From JAAYCB01 sp012744395 (GTDB lineage: Bacteria; Planctomycetota; Planctomycetia; Pirellulales; Thermoguttaceae), in the NCBI GenBank assembly GCA_028703175.1, contig JAQVNJ010000100.1, forward strand, positions 1 to 22,890: a DNA stretch of 22,890 nt. Reading direction: 5' to 3'. The translations under genes and the position numbers were made by a program. Every line of letters begins with the position of its first letter. Position 1 is the first letter of the stretch. The notes beneath the pieces are model-generated. The model saw nothing but the letters and a program-made list of their open reading frames with translations. It was not told the origin of the DNA and ran no database searches. Of this stretch, positions 7,307 through 14,380 are shown one piece after another.

Positions 7307-7944
7307 CGCCGTAGGTGAAAAACGCTGTTGACCGTGACCGCCTTGATCTCGCCTCTCTTGCAGCGGAGCAGGTTGATCCCGCAGTTGTCTTGCGGGATGC
7401 CGCGGTACTTGGCCAATTGGATCCCGAGGAGCTTGCTGAGCCATGCCCGGTTGACCATGTTGTGGGCCACGGCGGCGATTGTCTTGCCGGGGTGGGCGGC
7501 CATCAGGCGTTCCAGCGCTGGGGCCGAGCGCTGGAGGAGAGCGGCGATGGTTTCGCCGCCGAGATAGGGGTTTACCGTCCCGTCGCACATGAATGCCCGA
7601 TAGGCGTCCGGGTTTCGGTTCTCGATTTCCGGCCAGGTGAGCCCCTCCCAGAGCCCCACGTCGACCTCGACCAATTCATCGACGGTCTCGACCGCCAGGC
7701 CGTGGGGCTGGGCAATTGTGCGGGCTGTTTCCAGGGCTCGGGCGAGCGGGCTGGAGTAGACCGCGTCGAGCCGGACGGGTTGCAGCAACGCGGCGGCCGC
7801 GCGGGCCTGTTCGCGGCCCTCGGGCGACAGGCCCGGGTCCGTCCGCCGGCCTTGAAGCCGCGGCGGGCGCGCACGGTTGTTGGCCGTCGCTCCGTGACGA
7901 ATCAGGTACAGCCAAGAGGCATCCGGGGCAGGGCAGGGGGGCAT
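7300..7944 (-). CDS. Histidine phosphatase superfamily protein (phosphoglycerate mutase-like)
   Basis: 214 residues from the ATG at 7944; a TTG two codons earlier (7950) is also possible. Numbering from the TTG, the phosphohistidine motif is LIRHGAT (16-22, catalytic His19), followed by LSPEGREQA (41-49), SSPLARALETA (66-76) and VAHNMVNR (161-168, second catalytic His163). An acidic segment DELVEVDVGLWEGLTW (91-106) matches the proton-donor region of the GpmB/CobC-like group. It would remove a phosphate from a small metabolite; the substrate cannot be read. The gene starts 25 bp after the pdxA stop, so the two are probably co-transcribed. No good ribosome site is seen. The first codons (MPPCPAP) are encoded by a dispersed C-rich repeat (7925-7941), so the N-terminus may have been altered by it. 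Confidence 0.88.
   Translation of the reverse strand: MPPCPAPDASWLYLIRHGATANNRARPPRLQGRRTDPGLSPEGREQARAAAALLQPVRLDAVYSSPLARALETARTIAQPHGLAVETVDELVEVDVGLWEGLTWPEIENRNPDAYRAFMCDGTVNPYLGGETIAALLQRSAPALERLMAAHPGKTIAAVAHNMVNRAWLSKLLGIQLAKYRGIPQDNCGINLLRCKRGEIKAVTVNSVFHLRRS
7925..7941 (-). repeat. Dispersed C-rich 17-mer, copy inside the phosphatase start
   Basis: On the minus strand this reads CCCCCCTGCCCTGCCCC, identical to the copies at 16506-16522 and 16531-16547 and close to those at 14216-14231 and 10870-10883. The complementary strand has four runs of three or more G and could form a G-quadruplex. Here it encodes the first residues after the start Met. Confidence 0.6.
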
Positions 7945-7969
7945 GGGCAAAAATCGGCCATCGGCCTCG

Positions 7970-9007
7970 TCAAGGGTTCGACTTGCGCGACGCCGCCAGC
8001 CGGACGGCCACGCGGATCGCCTCGATCATGCTGCCGACTTCCGCCCGGCCTTGCCACGCCAGGTCGAACGCCGTTCCGTGCGCCACGCTTGTGCGGACGA
8101 TCGGCAGGCCGAGGGTGACGTTCACCGCCCGGTGCATGCCGAGCAGCTTCAGGGCGATGTGCCCCTGGTCGTGATACATCGCCACGACCGCGTCGAAGCG
8201 GCCGTCGCGGGCGTGGACCATCAACGTGTCGGCGGGCAGGGGACCTTCCAGTTTGAGTCCCTCAATCAGCCCCTGGTCCACCGCGGGCCGGATCACCCGG
8301 AGTTCCTCGCGCCCGAAAAGTCCTCCCTCGCCGCCGTGGGGGTTCAGGGCGCAGACACCGATCCGGGGCTGTTCGTCCTTCATGCGGCGCATGAACGAGT
8401 CGGCCAGCCGGCATTTGGCGAGGACCGCCTCCTGGGTCAGCTCCGCAAAGACCTTGCGCATCGCCGTGTGGAGCGTGACGTGGACGACGGCCAGGCCGCC
8501 GCGGCCGCGGATCGGCGGCGCGGGGCCGAGATAGAGCATCATGGCGAAATCGTCGATGCCGCACATCTCGGCGAGCAGTTCCGTGTGGCCCGGATAGTGG
8601 TGTCCCGCCTCGTCGAGCGCCTGCTTGTTCAGCGGGGCGGTAACCAGGGCGTCGACCCGCCCCTCGATGGCCAGCCGCGCCGCGGCGACCACGTAGTCGT
8701 AAGCCGCCTGCCCGCTCCGCGCGTCGATCCTGCCGACGGGGGCTTGGAGGGCGTCGCCGGAGCCCGCCGCCACGCAGCAGACGGCCGCCGGCGAGGGCTC
8801 GGCTTGCTCCGCGTTCTCGACGACTTTCAGCTCGGCGCCGCTCTTGACCAGGGCAATCGCCCGGCGGACGACTTCCGGCTGGCCGAGGACGACCGGCCGG
8901 CACCACTCGTGGACCTTCGGCGACGCGCAGGCGGCCGCCACGATCTCCGGCCCGACGCCCGCCGGATCGCCGAGGGTCAAGGCCAGTAAAGGTTTTCGTG
9001 TCTTCAT
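7970..9007 (-). CDS. pdxA: 4-hydroxythreonine-4-phosphate dehydrogenase
   Basis: 345 residues, a normal length for PdxA, the cytoplasmic metal-dependent enzyme that oxidises 4-phosphohydroxy-L-threonine with NAD on the DXP-dependent route to pyridoxal phosphate. Motifs are LGDPAGVGPEI (12-22), VTAPLNKQAL (122-131), PGHTE (139-143), LNPHGGEGG (221-229) and MYHDQGHIALK (277-287). His180, His224 and His279 match the three metal-binding histidines of E. coli PdxA. The ATG at 9007 begins the conserved region; the ribosome site is weak (GGGTGA about 9 bases upstream). The frame is open upstream but looks non-coding. The phosphatase gene follows at 25 bp. Members acting on other phosphorylated hydroxy acids exist (PdxA2 type), but nothing here points to them. 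Confidence 0.95.
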   Translation of the reverse strand: MKTRKPLLALTLGDPAGVGPEIVAAACASPKVHEWCRPVVLGQPEVVRRAIALVKSGAELKVVENAEQAEPSPAAVCCVAAGSGDALQAPVGRIDARSGQAAYDYVVAAARLAIEGRVDALVTAPLNKQALDEAGHHYPGHTELLAEMCGIDDFAMMLYLGPAPPIRGRGGLAVVHVTLHTAMRKVFAELTQEAVLAKCRLADSFMRRMKDEQPRIGVCALNPHGGEGGLFGREELRVIRPAVDQGLIEGLKLEGPLPADTLMVHARDGRFDAVVAMYHDQGHIALKLLGMHRAVNVTLGLPIVRTSVAHGTAFDLAWQGRAEVGSMIEAIRVAVRLAASRKSNP

Positions 9008-9447
9008 TGGAGTCGTCACCCGCAGCCCGCTTGGCTCTGTTCCGCCCCGTGCGCCTCGGCCGGAGAGTGCACGGCGACCCGGCCGCGCCCGGGGGGCCCT
9101 CATCTGGAATCGCACCCCGCCGTGCCCGTGGCTTCCCGAACACCTCGCGCGGCTCTCCGCCGGCGGCTCTCCGCCCGCGGCGGGTCGGGGCAGGGAAAAC
9201 GCAAGTCTATGCTGCCCCCCCGCAATTCGCAAGCCTGGGAGGGAGCGGCCCCGAGCCGCCGGCTGCGGCGGAGTTGCCGCCGGGAGGTGGCCCTTGCGCG
9301 CGGAAGCCGGCCGCAAGCCTCCTTGCCGGGCCGCGAATCATCGCCTATCCTTGCGGCCTTCTTGGCGAGGATTCCCAGGACATTGACACCCCGCGCCCGG
9401 CTCCGGCCGCGAGCGGCTTGTTTGCAGACTATCGGAGGAGACAAGAA
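9008..9447. other. 440-bp divergent gap between pdxA and dtd
   Basis: Long open frames cross this GC-rich stretch on both strands, but none reads like a protein. TTGACA at 9383-9388 resembles a -35 box for dtd, but no -10 hexamer follows at 16-18 bases. No RNA gene or clear hairpin was recognised. Confidence 0.45.
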
Positions 9448-9927
9448 ATGCTTGCTTGCATCCAGCGTGTCAGCCGCGCCCAGGTGACGGTCGGCGGGGC
9501 GGTCTGCGGCCAGATCGGTCCCGGCCTGCTCGTTCTGCTCGGCGTGGCCGCGGGAGATGTGGAGAGCGACGCGCGCCTGCTGGCCGAGAAGTCGGCCCAG
9601 CTCCGCATCTTCGAGGACGAGCAGGGAAAAATGAACCTCGACCTGACCGACGTCGGCGGGGCGGTGCTCGTCGTCAGCCAGTTCACGCTCCTGGGCGAGT
9701 GCCGCAAGGGCCGCCGCCCGAGCTTCACCGCCGCGGCCCCGCCGGAGACCGCGGAAGCCCTCTACGAGGTCTTCGTCCGCCATCTGGCGAGTTGCGGGGT
9801 CGAAGTGGCAACGGGCCGGTTTCGCCAGCACATGCAGGTGGAACTGGTCAACGACGGCCCGGTCACGATCCTGCTCGACAGTCGGCGCCTGGCGGCCCCG
9901 CGGCGGGCCAAGCCGGACGAGCGCTGA
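9448..9927 (+). CDS. dtd: D-aminoacyl-tRNA deacylase
   Basis: 159 residues. DTD hydrolyses D-amino acids (and glycine mischarged on tRNA-Ala) from tRNA, as cytoplasmic proofreading for translation. The signature motifs are SQFTLLGECRKGRRPSF (77-93) and NDGPVTILLD (135-144), the latter carrying the Gly-cisPro motif that excludes L-amino acids. The ATG at 9448 has a strong GGAGGAG site at 9434-9440, seven bases upstream; the longer open frame upstream is not coding. The C-terminal 13 residues or so (RRLAAPRRAKPDER) are a basic tail beyond the usual 145-150 residues. The gene is convergent with the YdjM-like gene, with only 8 bp between the stops. Confidence 0.97.
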   Translation: MLACIQRVSRAQVTVGGAVCGQIGPGLLVLLGVAAGDVESDARLLAEKSAQLRIFEDEQGKMNLDLTDVGGAVLVVSQFTLLGECRKGRRPSFTAAAPPETAEALYEVFVRHLASCGVEVATGRFRQHMQVELVNDGPVTILLDSRRLAAPRRAKPDER

Positions 9928-9935
9928 GATGCCGG

Positions 9936-10721
9936 CTAGCGCCGCAGCCGATCAAGAAGCTGGCTGGCCGTCTCCTGCACGTTTTGCGGCGTTTCCTTCG
10001 GTACCCAGCCGGCGACGACCTCCTCCGACGACTGCGGAATGGCTTGCCGCTGCCACCGCTCGGCGCGATCGTTCTGGTATCGTTGCACCCAGCCCGGTTC
10101 ATAGAAGACGACGTAGGAGAGGAGGGCAAGCTTCCCGTACGTGGAGACATTCGCCCAGATGCTCTTGGTGCTGAAGACCTTCAGGGCGGTGCCGAACGAC
10201 TTCTTGAGTCGCACCCAGCCGAAATTCCAGTGGATGCTGTAGAGCTCATCGAGCACCAGGTGCGAAACGAAGCCCAGCGTCACGCCGCCCGCCTTGTACA
10301 GCCGCAGCCGCCAGTCGTCGCCCGAAGCCAGAAGAAACGCCAGCTCGCCGAAAATCACCGCGGCCGGCAAGCTGTGGAACATGCCCCGGTGCACGGTGTA
10401 CTTCCTCAAAAAGAACCCCAGCCCGAAACGGATCAGCAGGTAGCCCAGGGCTCCAACCAGCACGGCCGTCTCCGGGGCCACGCCCAACGATCGAAGCCGG
10501 TCGACGAGCAGGATCGGCACCATGGCGGAGACGAAAGCCAGAGTCTCCCGACGTGGGCGGCCCGACTTGCTGTCCACGTCCGGCAACATGCCCGAAACAC
10601 CGCACAGCGCGCCGGCCAGGATGCAGGTCTGCGGCGGCACCTGAAACAGCCCGTACGCCGCGCCGCCGTAGACCAGTCCCAGGGCCGTGCTCGTGCCAAT
10701 GTGCGTCTTGAAGTCCGCCAT
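9936..10721 (-). CDS. YdjM-type membrane-bound metal-dependent hydrolase family protein
   Basis: 261 residues of the LexA-binding, inner-membrane-associated hydrolase family (PF04307; E. coli YdjM). The conserved metal-site-like motifs are KTHIGTS (5-11), MLPDVDSKSG (45-54), HRGMFHSL (111-118) and SHLVLDEL (153-160). Hydrophobic segments lie at about 13-42, 62-75, 84-104, 119-132 and 145-157, and the C-terminal 65 residues are polar, probably cytoplasmic. The ATG at 10721 has a good AGGAG site six to seven bases upstream. In E. coli ydjM is SOS-controlled; no LexA-like box was spotted here. The reaction of this family is unproven. It is a single gene facing dtd. Confidence 0.88.
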   Translation of the reverse strand: MADFKTHIGTSTALGLVYGGAAYGLFQVPPQTCILAGALCGVSGMLPDVDSKSGRPRRETLAFVSAMVPILLVDRLRSLGVAPETAVLVGALGYLLIRFGLGFFLRKYTVHRGMFHSLPAAVIFGELAFLLASGDDWRLRLYKAGGVTLGFVSHLVLDELYSIHWNFGWVRLKKSFGTALKVFSTKSIWANVSTYGKLALLSYVVFYEPGWVQRYQNDRAERWQRQAIPQSSEEVVAGWVPKETPQNVQETASQLLDRLRR

Positions 10722-10869
10722 GACTTGCTCCTAAAGAAGTTCCACCTCTAAACAGGCGCGCTCCGCCGGGCCTCGATCACTGCATGCCGCGGAAGCCGCC
10801 CTTGGCAGGTTACTGGAACACTATCCGACACCCCGGCCGGCCGCCAAGGCCAGTTTTTCCTCCGCCGGG

Positions 10870-10883
10870 CCCTGCCCTGCCCC
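10870..10883 (+). repeat. Dispersed C-rich motif, partial copy
   Basis: CCCTGCCCTGCCCC matches the right end of the 17-mer found at 16506-16522. It directly abuts the 18-bp tandem repeat that starts at 10883. Confidence 0.5.
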
Positions 10884-10936
10884 GCCGTGCCAGCAGTGCC
10901 CGCCGTGCCAGCAGCGCCAGTCGTGGTAGCAGCGCC
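10883..10936. repeat. Three tandem copies of an 18-bp repeat
   Basis: CGCCGTGCCAGCAGTGCC (10883-10900) is followed by a copy with one change (10901-10918) and a more diverged one (10919-10936). The unit is a multiple of three, so it gives repeating peptides in all frames. No start with a ribosome site or convincing downstream protein goes with it, so it is treated as a non-coding minisatellite. Confidence 0.75.
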
Positions 10937-10970
10937 AGCGGAAGACATCATTTCGACGAACCCGCCAGAC

Positions 10971-11000
10971 AGGGGAGGGGAGGGGAGGGGAGGGGAGGGG
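10971..11000 (+). repeat. AGGGG repeated six times (potential G-quadruplex)
   Basis: Six perfect AGGGG units occur in a row. Six G4 runs with one-base loops are a textbook G-quadruplex sequence. It lies about 205 bp before the CvpA-like start and could affect transcription or replication, or simply be a slippage-prone microsatellite. Confidence 0.85.
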
Positions 11001-11031
11001 TTCAGGGTTCCATGCCACCGGGCTCCACTTC

Positions 11032-11056
11032 GTTCCCAAGCTGGAGATTGGGAACC
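11032..11056. repeat. Dispersed palindrome, copy 3
   Basis: GTTCCCAA (11032-11039), GCTGGAGA, TTGGGAAC (11048-11055) gives a perfect 8-bp stem. CCCAAGCTGGAG-n-TTGGGAACCAGGAA matches copy 1 at 285-311 with a single difference, about 10.7 kb away. Confidence 0.75.
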
Positions 11057-11059
11057 AGG

Positions 11060-11084
11060 AAGGTTCAAGGTTCACTTGAACCTT
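11060..11084. other. Perfect 10-bp hairpin
   Basis: AAGGTTCAAG (11060-11069), GTTCA, CTTGAACCTT (11075-11084). The arms are exact reverse complements. No T-run follows on either strand, so it is not a standard terminator. It sits right after palindrome copy 3 and may be part of the same element. Confidence 0.7.
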
Positions 11085-11171
11085 GCCGGGGAGGGGGAGG
11101 GGTGTCGATCCGGTTGATTTGCCCTCCCCCGCGCCCCGGAGACTGCTCTTCGCGGGACCGCCCCGAACCGC

Positions 11172-11177
11172 TATACT
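11172..11177 (+). promoter_or_regulatory. Possible -10 box (TATACT) for the CvpA-like gene
   Basis: TATACT matches 5 of 6 bases of TATAAT and lies 27 bases before the ATG at 11205. No good -35 hexamer is seen at 16-18 bases upstream. Confidence 0.35.
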
Positions 11178-11204
11178 GCCTGCCCAACGATGGAAGGAAC
11201 CCCC

Positions 11205-12041
11205 ATGCAGCTCTACGACATTTTCATGCTCGTCGTGTTCATTGGCGCAGGCGTCTTTGGAGCCTGGAAAGGCATGGCCTGGCAACTGGCCTCGATCGCC
11301 TCGATTGTCGTCAGTTCGATCGTGGCGCTTCGGTTCAGCGGCATTGTGGCGCCGTTTTTCAGCGCCCAAGAACCATGGAACCGATTCATTGCCATGGCGG
11401 TCTTGTTCGCGGGCACGTCGCTGGCAGTCTGGATCGCCTTTCGCTTCGTCGCCAAGGCGATCGATCGGGTCAAGCTGAAGGAATTCGACCTCCAGATGGG
11501 GGCCCTGTTCGGACTGGCCAAGGGCGTGCTCTTCTGCCTGGTGCTGACCTTCTTCGCGGTCACCCTGAGCGAGACGACGCGGCAGCGGGTGCTTGCATCT
11601 CGCTCCGGCCGCTATGCGGCCGTGATCGTCCAGAAAGGCACGCCGCTGATGCCCGACGATGTTCGCAAGGTGCTCGCCAAGTACATCGACCAGCTCGACG
11701 CGGGACTGAAACCCGCCGCGCCGCCGGACGCCGAACCAACCGATACGGTCGATACGGCTGCGCCAACCGAACCGGTGTTTGGCGCGCCGGTGGCGGGGCA
11801 GGCCGGCCCCGGCCAGCCGATGGCCTGGGAGCCGGAGGCCTGGCGGCGCGATGCCCAGGAGGTGGTGACGCAGAGAATCGACCAGTTTGGGCGGAGCCTC
11901 GACCAGGGGCTCAACCAGTCGCTGGACCAGGTTCGCGACTCCGTGGACCGGACGACCAGCCAGATTCAGACGGACGTGAATCGGCAGTTCGACGAGTTCG
12001 GACGGCGGATCCAGCGGACGCCGATGGAGCCGGTTCGATGA
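11205..12041 (+). CDS. CvpA family membrane protein with long C-terminal extension
   Basis: 278 residues. The first 120 are a CvpA-type (colicin V production, PF02674) membrane domain with four predicted helices at about 5-22, 27-47, 60-82 and 98-121. The Gly-rich patches (GAGVFGAWKGM, 14-24; QMGALFGLAKG, 97-107) are typical of the family. E. coli CvpA is about 160 residues, so 115-120 residues here are extra. They consist of a Pro/Ala/Thr linker (170-205) and an amphipathic, probably coiled-coil tail with repeated (S)LDQ and QxD patterns (215-270). The ATG at 11205 is chosen over 11190 because AAGGA lies about six bases before it. The family role is in envelope homeostasis, and the details are unclear. 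A strong terminator follows 65 bp after the stop, so the gene is monocistronic. Confidence 0.85.
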   Translation: MQLYDIFMLVVFIGAGVFGAWKGMAWQLASIASIVVSSIVALRFSGIVAPFFSAQEPWNRFIAMAVLFAGTSLAVWIAFRFVAKAIDRVKLKEFDLQMGALFGLAKGVLFCLVLTFFAVTLSETTRQRVLASRSGRYAAVIVQKGTPLMPDDVRKVLAKYIDQLDAGLKPAAPPDAEPTDTVDTAAPTEPVFGAPVAGQAGPGQPMAWEPEAWRRDAQEVVTQRIDQFGRSLDQGLNQSLDQVRDSVDRTTSQIQTDVNRQFDEFGRRIQRTPMEPVR

Positions 12042-12106
12042 GCGGCGGGGGCACAGCCCGGGCCGGGCGGAGCTGCGCGTTTCGTGCGGCCGTGCGGTAC
12101 CGGCGG

Positions 12107-12140
12107 ATTTCGGGAAAAGGCTTGTTTTCCCGAGGTTTTT
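12107..12140 (+). terminator. Intrinsic terminator of the CvpA-like gene
   Basis: TCGGGAAAA (12110-12118), loop GGCTTG, TTTTCCCGA (12125-12133) forms a perfect 9-bp stem, extended by two G-T wobbles and an A-T pair. TTTTT follows at 12136-12140. It lies 65 bases after the CvpA-like stop codon. Confidence 0.75.
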
Positions 12141-12444
12141 GCCGCTTCCCGACCGAACATAAGAAACATTATCGGACGTTCCGGTCCGCTCCAGAACGGC
12201 CGCTTCGCCAGCTTGCCGGCCGGCCCGCGAGGCTCGCCGCCAGCTCGTCTCTGAAGCCCGCCGGCGGCCCTGTTGAACTTCGGGTCGAGGCCCGCTCCGG
12301 CAGCGCCGCGGCACCGCGCCGCCGCGCCCCCCGCCACCGCGCGGATTCCAGCCCGTTCCGCCGCGCGAAACGCTCCGCCGCGCCGCACGGATCGGCGGGC
12401 ACGTCTGGCGACGGCCGGCGGCCGCTCGATTACAATCGAACGGC
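12141..12444. other. GC-rich gap before the glycosyltransferase gene
   Basis: No gene or recognised RNA was seen. Open frames here on both strands are Arg/Ala/Pro-rich artefacts of the base composition. The only marked element is TACAAT just before the glycosyltransferase start. Confidence 0.45.
12431..12436 (+). promoter_or_regulatory. Possible -10 box (TACAAT), suggests a leaderless mRNA
   Basis: TACAAT (5 of 6 matches to TATAAT) ends only 8 bases before the ATG at 12445, so a start about 7 bases downstream would give almost no leader. No ribosome site is visible in the preceding 25 bases, which agrees with leaderless translation. No -35 hexamer is evident. Confidence 0.35.
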
Positions 12445-14178
12445 ATGAAGACCGACCCGGAGACTCCGACCCGGCGCGAGCGCCGCACGTTGCTCCTGCT
12501 CTCGGCGGCGACCGCGCTGGCAACGCTCGGGTTGCTCTTGAGCACCTCGCCGCGGCTCCCGATGGGCTGGGATGAGGGCAACGCGATCGGGCGGGCGGAG
12601 CAGATTCGCCAGTGGACTCGAAGTTGGGTCGCGCGCGCCCCCGGACAGCCCCACCCGCTCAGCCGCCGGGCGATCGAACAAGACTGGCCGTACACCACGC
12701 GGGTCGAGGGCCATCCGGCCTTCTATGGAATCGTGCTGGCCGCCGGGCAAGGGATATCGGGGAAGTGGCTTCCGCCGCTGGAGGGGTGGCGATTCGGGCC
12801 GATGTTGCTCTTCTCGCTGGCCGCCGGCGCGCTGTTCCACGCGATCGCCCGCCAGTTCGGCCAGGCCGCCGGGCTTGCCGCGGCGCTCGCTCTGCTCGTC
12901 CAGCCCCGCTTGTTCGCCCACGCCCACTTCGCCCTCGCCGACGCGCTGCTGGCCGCCTGCTGGGTGCTCGCCTGGGCGGCCTTCGCGCCGCCGCGCCCGA
13001 ATTGGCGCAGAGCGGTCCTCTTCGGCCTGCTCCTCGGGATGGCCATGAGCACCAAGGCCCCTGGCTGGTTCGCCCCCATCCCGTTCATCCTCTGGGCCGC
13101 CCTCTACCGCGACGGTCGGGCGGCGGCGGCGCTGGCCCTCGGATTGCCCGTCGCCCTGGCGACGTTCTACCTGCTCAACCCGCCCCTCTGGCACGAGCCG
13201 CTGGCCGGGCTGGCGACCTTCGTGCACTTGAACACCCACCGGCAGATCAACGTGGCGATCCTGTTCCTCGGGGGGATGTACGACCTGCACCACGCGCTGC
13301 CCTGGTACAACACGCTCGTCTGGACGGCGATCACCGTGCCGGCGGGCCTGCTCGCGCTGGCGGTTCTGGGCATACTGGGCGTCGTTCGCCGCGGGCGGGC
13401 CGACCGGGCCGGCGTCCTGTTGATCCTCAACTGGCTGATCCTGCTCGTCGTCCGCGCCCTGCCCGGCACTCCGCCCCACGACGGGATCCGCCTGTTTCTG
13501 CCCAGCTTCGCTTTCCTGGCGGGGCTGGCCGGCTTGGGCGCCGCCCAGCTCCTGGGCCGCTGGACAGCCTGCCCGCCGCCAGGGCCGATCGCACTTCGCG
13601 CGAACGGCCGGCCGCGCAGCGCCAGAGATACCAGGCAGTCATTGGGAGGCAGGCATACGGAGTATTTGTGTGTCGGGTATTTTCGCACAGCGGTTGTCGC
13701 CCTGGTGTTTATCGGGAGTGCGGCAAACCTCGCCTGGTATGCGCCGCAGTGGCTTTCCTACTACAACCTGCTGATTGGCGGCCTGCGGGGCGCGGCGGCC
13801 GCCGGGATGGAGCCGACCTACTACTGGGACGCGCTCGACGGCGAGGTGCTCGGCTGGCTCGCGGCGCACACCGGCGGCGATGAGAAGGTGCGGTTCGGCT
13901 CCGGTTCGCCGGAAAACCTTGCCCTGATGCGGGCCTGGGGCGCGCTGGGCGTGGAGTACCGGCCCGATGCCCCCGGCCGCTACGCCTGGTACGTGATCCA
14001 GCGGCGTCCGAGCGCCTGCCTGCCGCCCGACCAGTGGCTGCTAAAGAACGCCCGGCCGGTGTACCGGAAGACGCTCCGCCAGTCGGGCTGGGGGCCCTGG
14101 CGGCTCGACGTGCCGCTGATCGAAATCTACCGGTACGCCGACTTCGCGGCGGCGCGCGAGGCGACGCGTGGGGGATGA
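12445..14178 (+). CDS. GT-C fold glycosyltransferase, family 39 (ArnT/PMT-like)
   Basis: 577 residues, an integral membrane protein with about 10-12 hydrophobic helices (for example 14-33, 118-136, 140-153, 164-182, 188-202, 206-220, 226-244, 293-314, 323-338, 347-370, 415-432). The first loop carries GWDEGNAIGRA (41-51), whose adjacent Asp43-Glu44 matches the catalytic acidic pair of polyprenyl-phosphate-sugar-using GT39/GT83 enzymes. Such proteins move a sugar or aminosugar from a lipid carrier to protein or lipid A on the outer face of the membrane; the acceptor here is unknown. HLNTHRQINVAILFLGGMYDLHHALPWYN (261-289) is a conserved-looking periplasmic loop. Residues 374-414 look like a foreign, less hydrophobic insert. 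The ATG has no ribosome site (see the -10 box at 12431). Confidence 0.88.
   Translation: MKTDPETPTRRERRTLLLLSAATALATLGLLLSTSPRLPMGWDEGNAIGRAEQIRQWTRSWVARAPGQPHPLSRRAIEQDWPYTTRVEGHPAFYGIVLAAGQGISGKWLPPLEGWRFGPMLLFSLAAGALFHAIARQFGQAAGLAAALALLVQPRLFAHAHFALADALLAACWVLAWAAFAPPRPNWRRAVLFGLLLGMAMSTKAPGWFAPIPFILWAALYRDGRAAAALALGLPVALATFYLLNPPLWHEPLAGLATFVHLNTHRQINVAILFLGGMYDLHHALPWYNTLVWTAITVPAGLLALAVLGILGVVRRGRADRAGVLLILNWLILLVVRALPGTPPHDGIRLFLPSFAFLAGLAGLGAAQLLGRWTACPPPGPIALRANGRPRSARDTRQSLGGRHTEYLCVGYFRTAVVALVFIGSAANLAWYAPQWLSYYNLLIGGLRGAAAAGMEPTYYWDALDGEVLGWLAAHTGGDEKVRFGSGSPENLALMRAWGALGVEYRPDAPGRYAWYVIQRRPSACLPPDQWLLKNARPVYRKTLRQSGWGPWRLDVPLIEIYRYADFAAAREATRGG
13564..13686 (+). other. In-frame insert of unusual composition inside the glycosyltransferase gene
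   Basis: Codons 374-414 interrupt two hydrophobic segments with an Arg/Gly/Pro-rich peptide. The last 67 bases (about 13624-13690) are 51% GC by direct count, well below the GC-rich flanks, and read unlike the surrounding code. The frame stays open throughout. It may be a captured short repeat or simply a variable loop. Confidence 0.4.
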
Positions 14179-14215
14179 CGCCGCCGGCGGCCGCGGGGGG
14201 CGCTATTTCTTGGCG

Positions 14216-14231
14216 CCCCCCTGCCCTGCCC
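14216..14231 (+). repeat. Dispersed C-rich motif, near-identical copy
   Basis: CCCCCCTGCCCTGCCC shares 16 of the 17 bases of the unit found at 16506-16522. It lies in the gap after the glycosyltransferase gene. Confidence 0.55.
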
Positions 14232-14332
14232 TGTCTGGCCACGCACCTCGCGGCGCGATCCGCCGGCATGGTTGCAGGGCTTCCCCTGGCCAGCCTGGCG
14301 GCCGAAGGCGTCTCCATAGGCAGAACCACCCA

Positions 14333-14364
14333 CGCGGCCGGCGCCGGCCAGCGGACCGGCCGCG
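14333..14364 (-). terminator. GC-rich hairpin after the DUF1080 gene
   Basis: CGCGGCCGG (14333-14341) pairs perfectly with CCGGCCGCG (14356-14364) across a 14-base loop. It begins 16 bases past the DUF1080 stop. There is no T-run, so it may act as a Rho-assisted or 3'-end-protecting structure rather than a standard terminator. Confidence 0.35.
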
Positions 14365-14380
14365 AGGGGGGGGCGAGCGA

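Noticed and set aside
9383..9432. Promoter for dtd from TTGACA at 9383
   Set aside because: No -10 hexamer lies at 16-18 bases; the nearest AT-rich hexamer is far beyond range.
10887..11117. 76-codon frame with PAVPAVPAAP repeats
   Set aside because: The periodic peptide simply reflects the 18-bp tandem repeat, and the frame continues through the AGGGG run. No start signal was seen.
10784..12448. 554-codon plus-strand frame overlapping the CvpA-like gene
   Set aside because: It runs through repeats, the intrinsic terminator and the out-of-frame CvpA-like gene; the product is Arg/Ala/Pro-rich.
10821..12698. 625-codon open frame on the minus strand
   Set aside because: It covers the CvpA-like gene, its terminator and the tandem repeats. 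The composition is that of a shadow frame.
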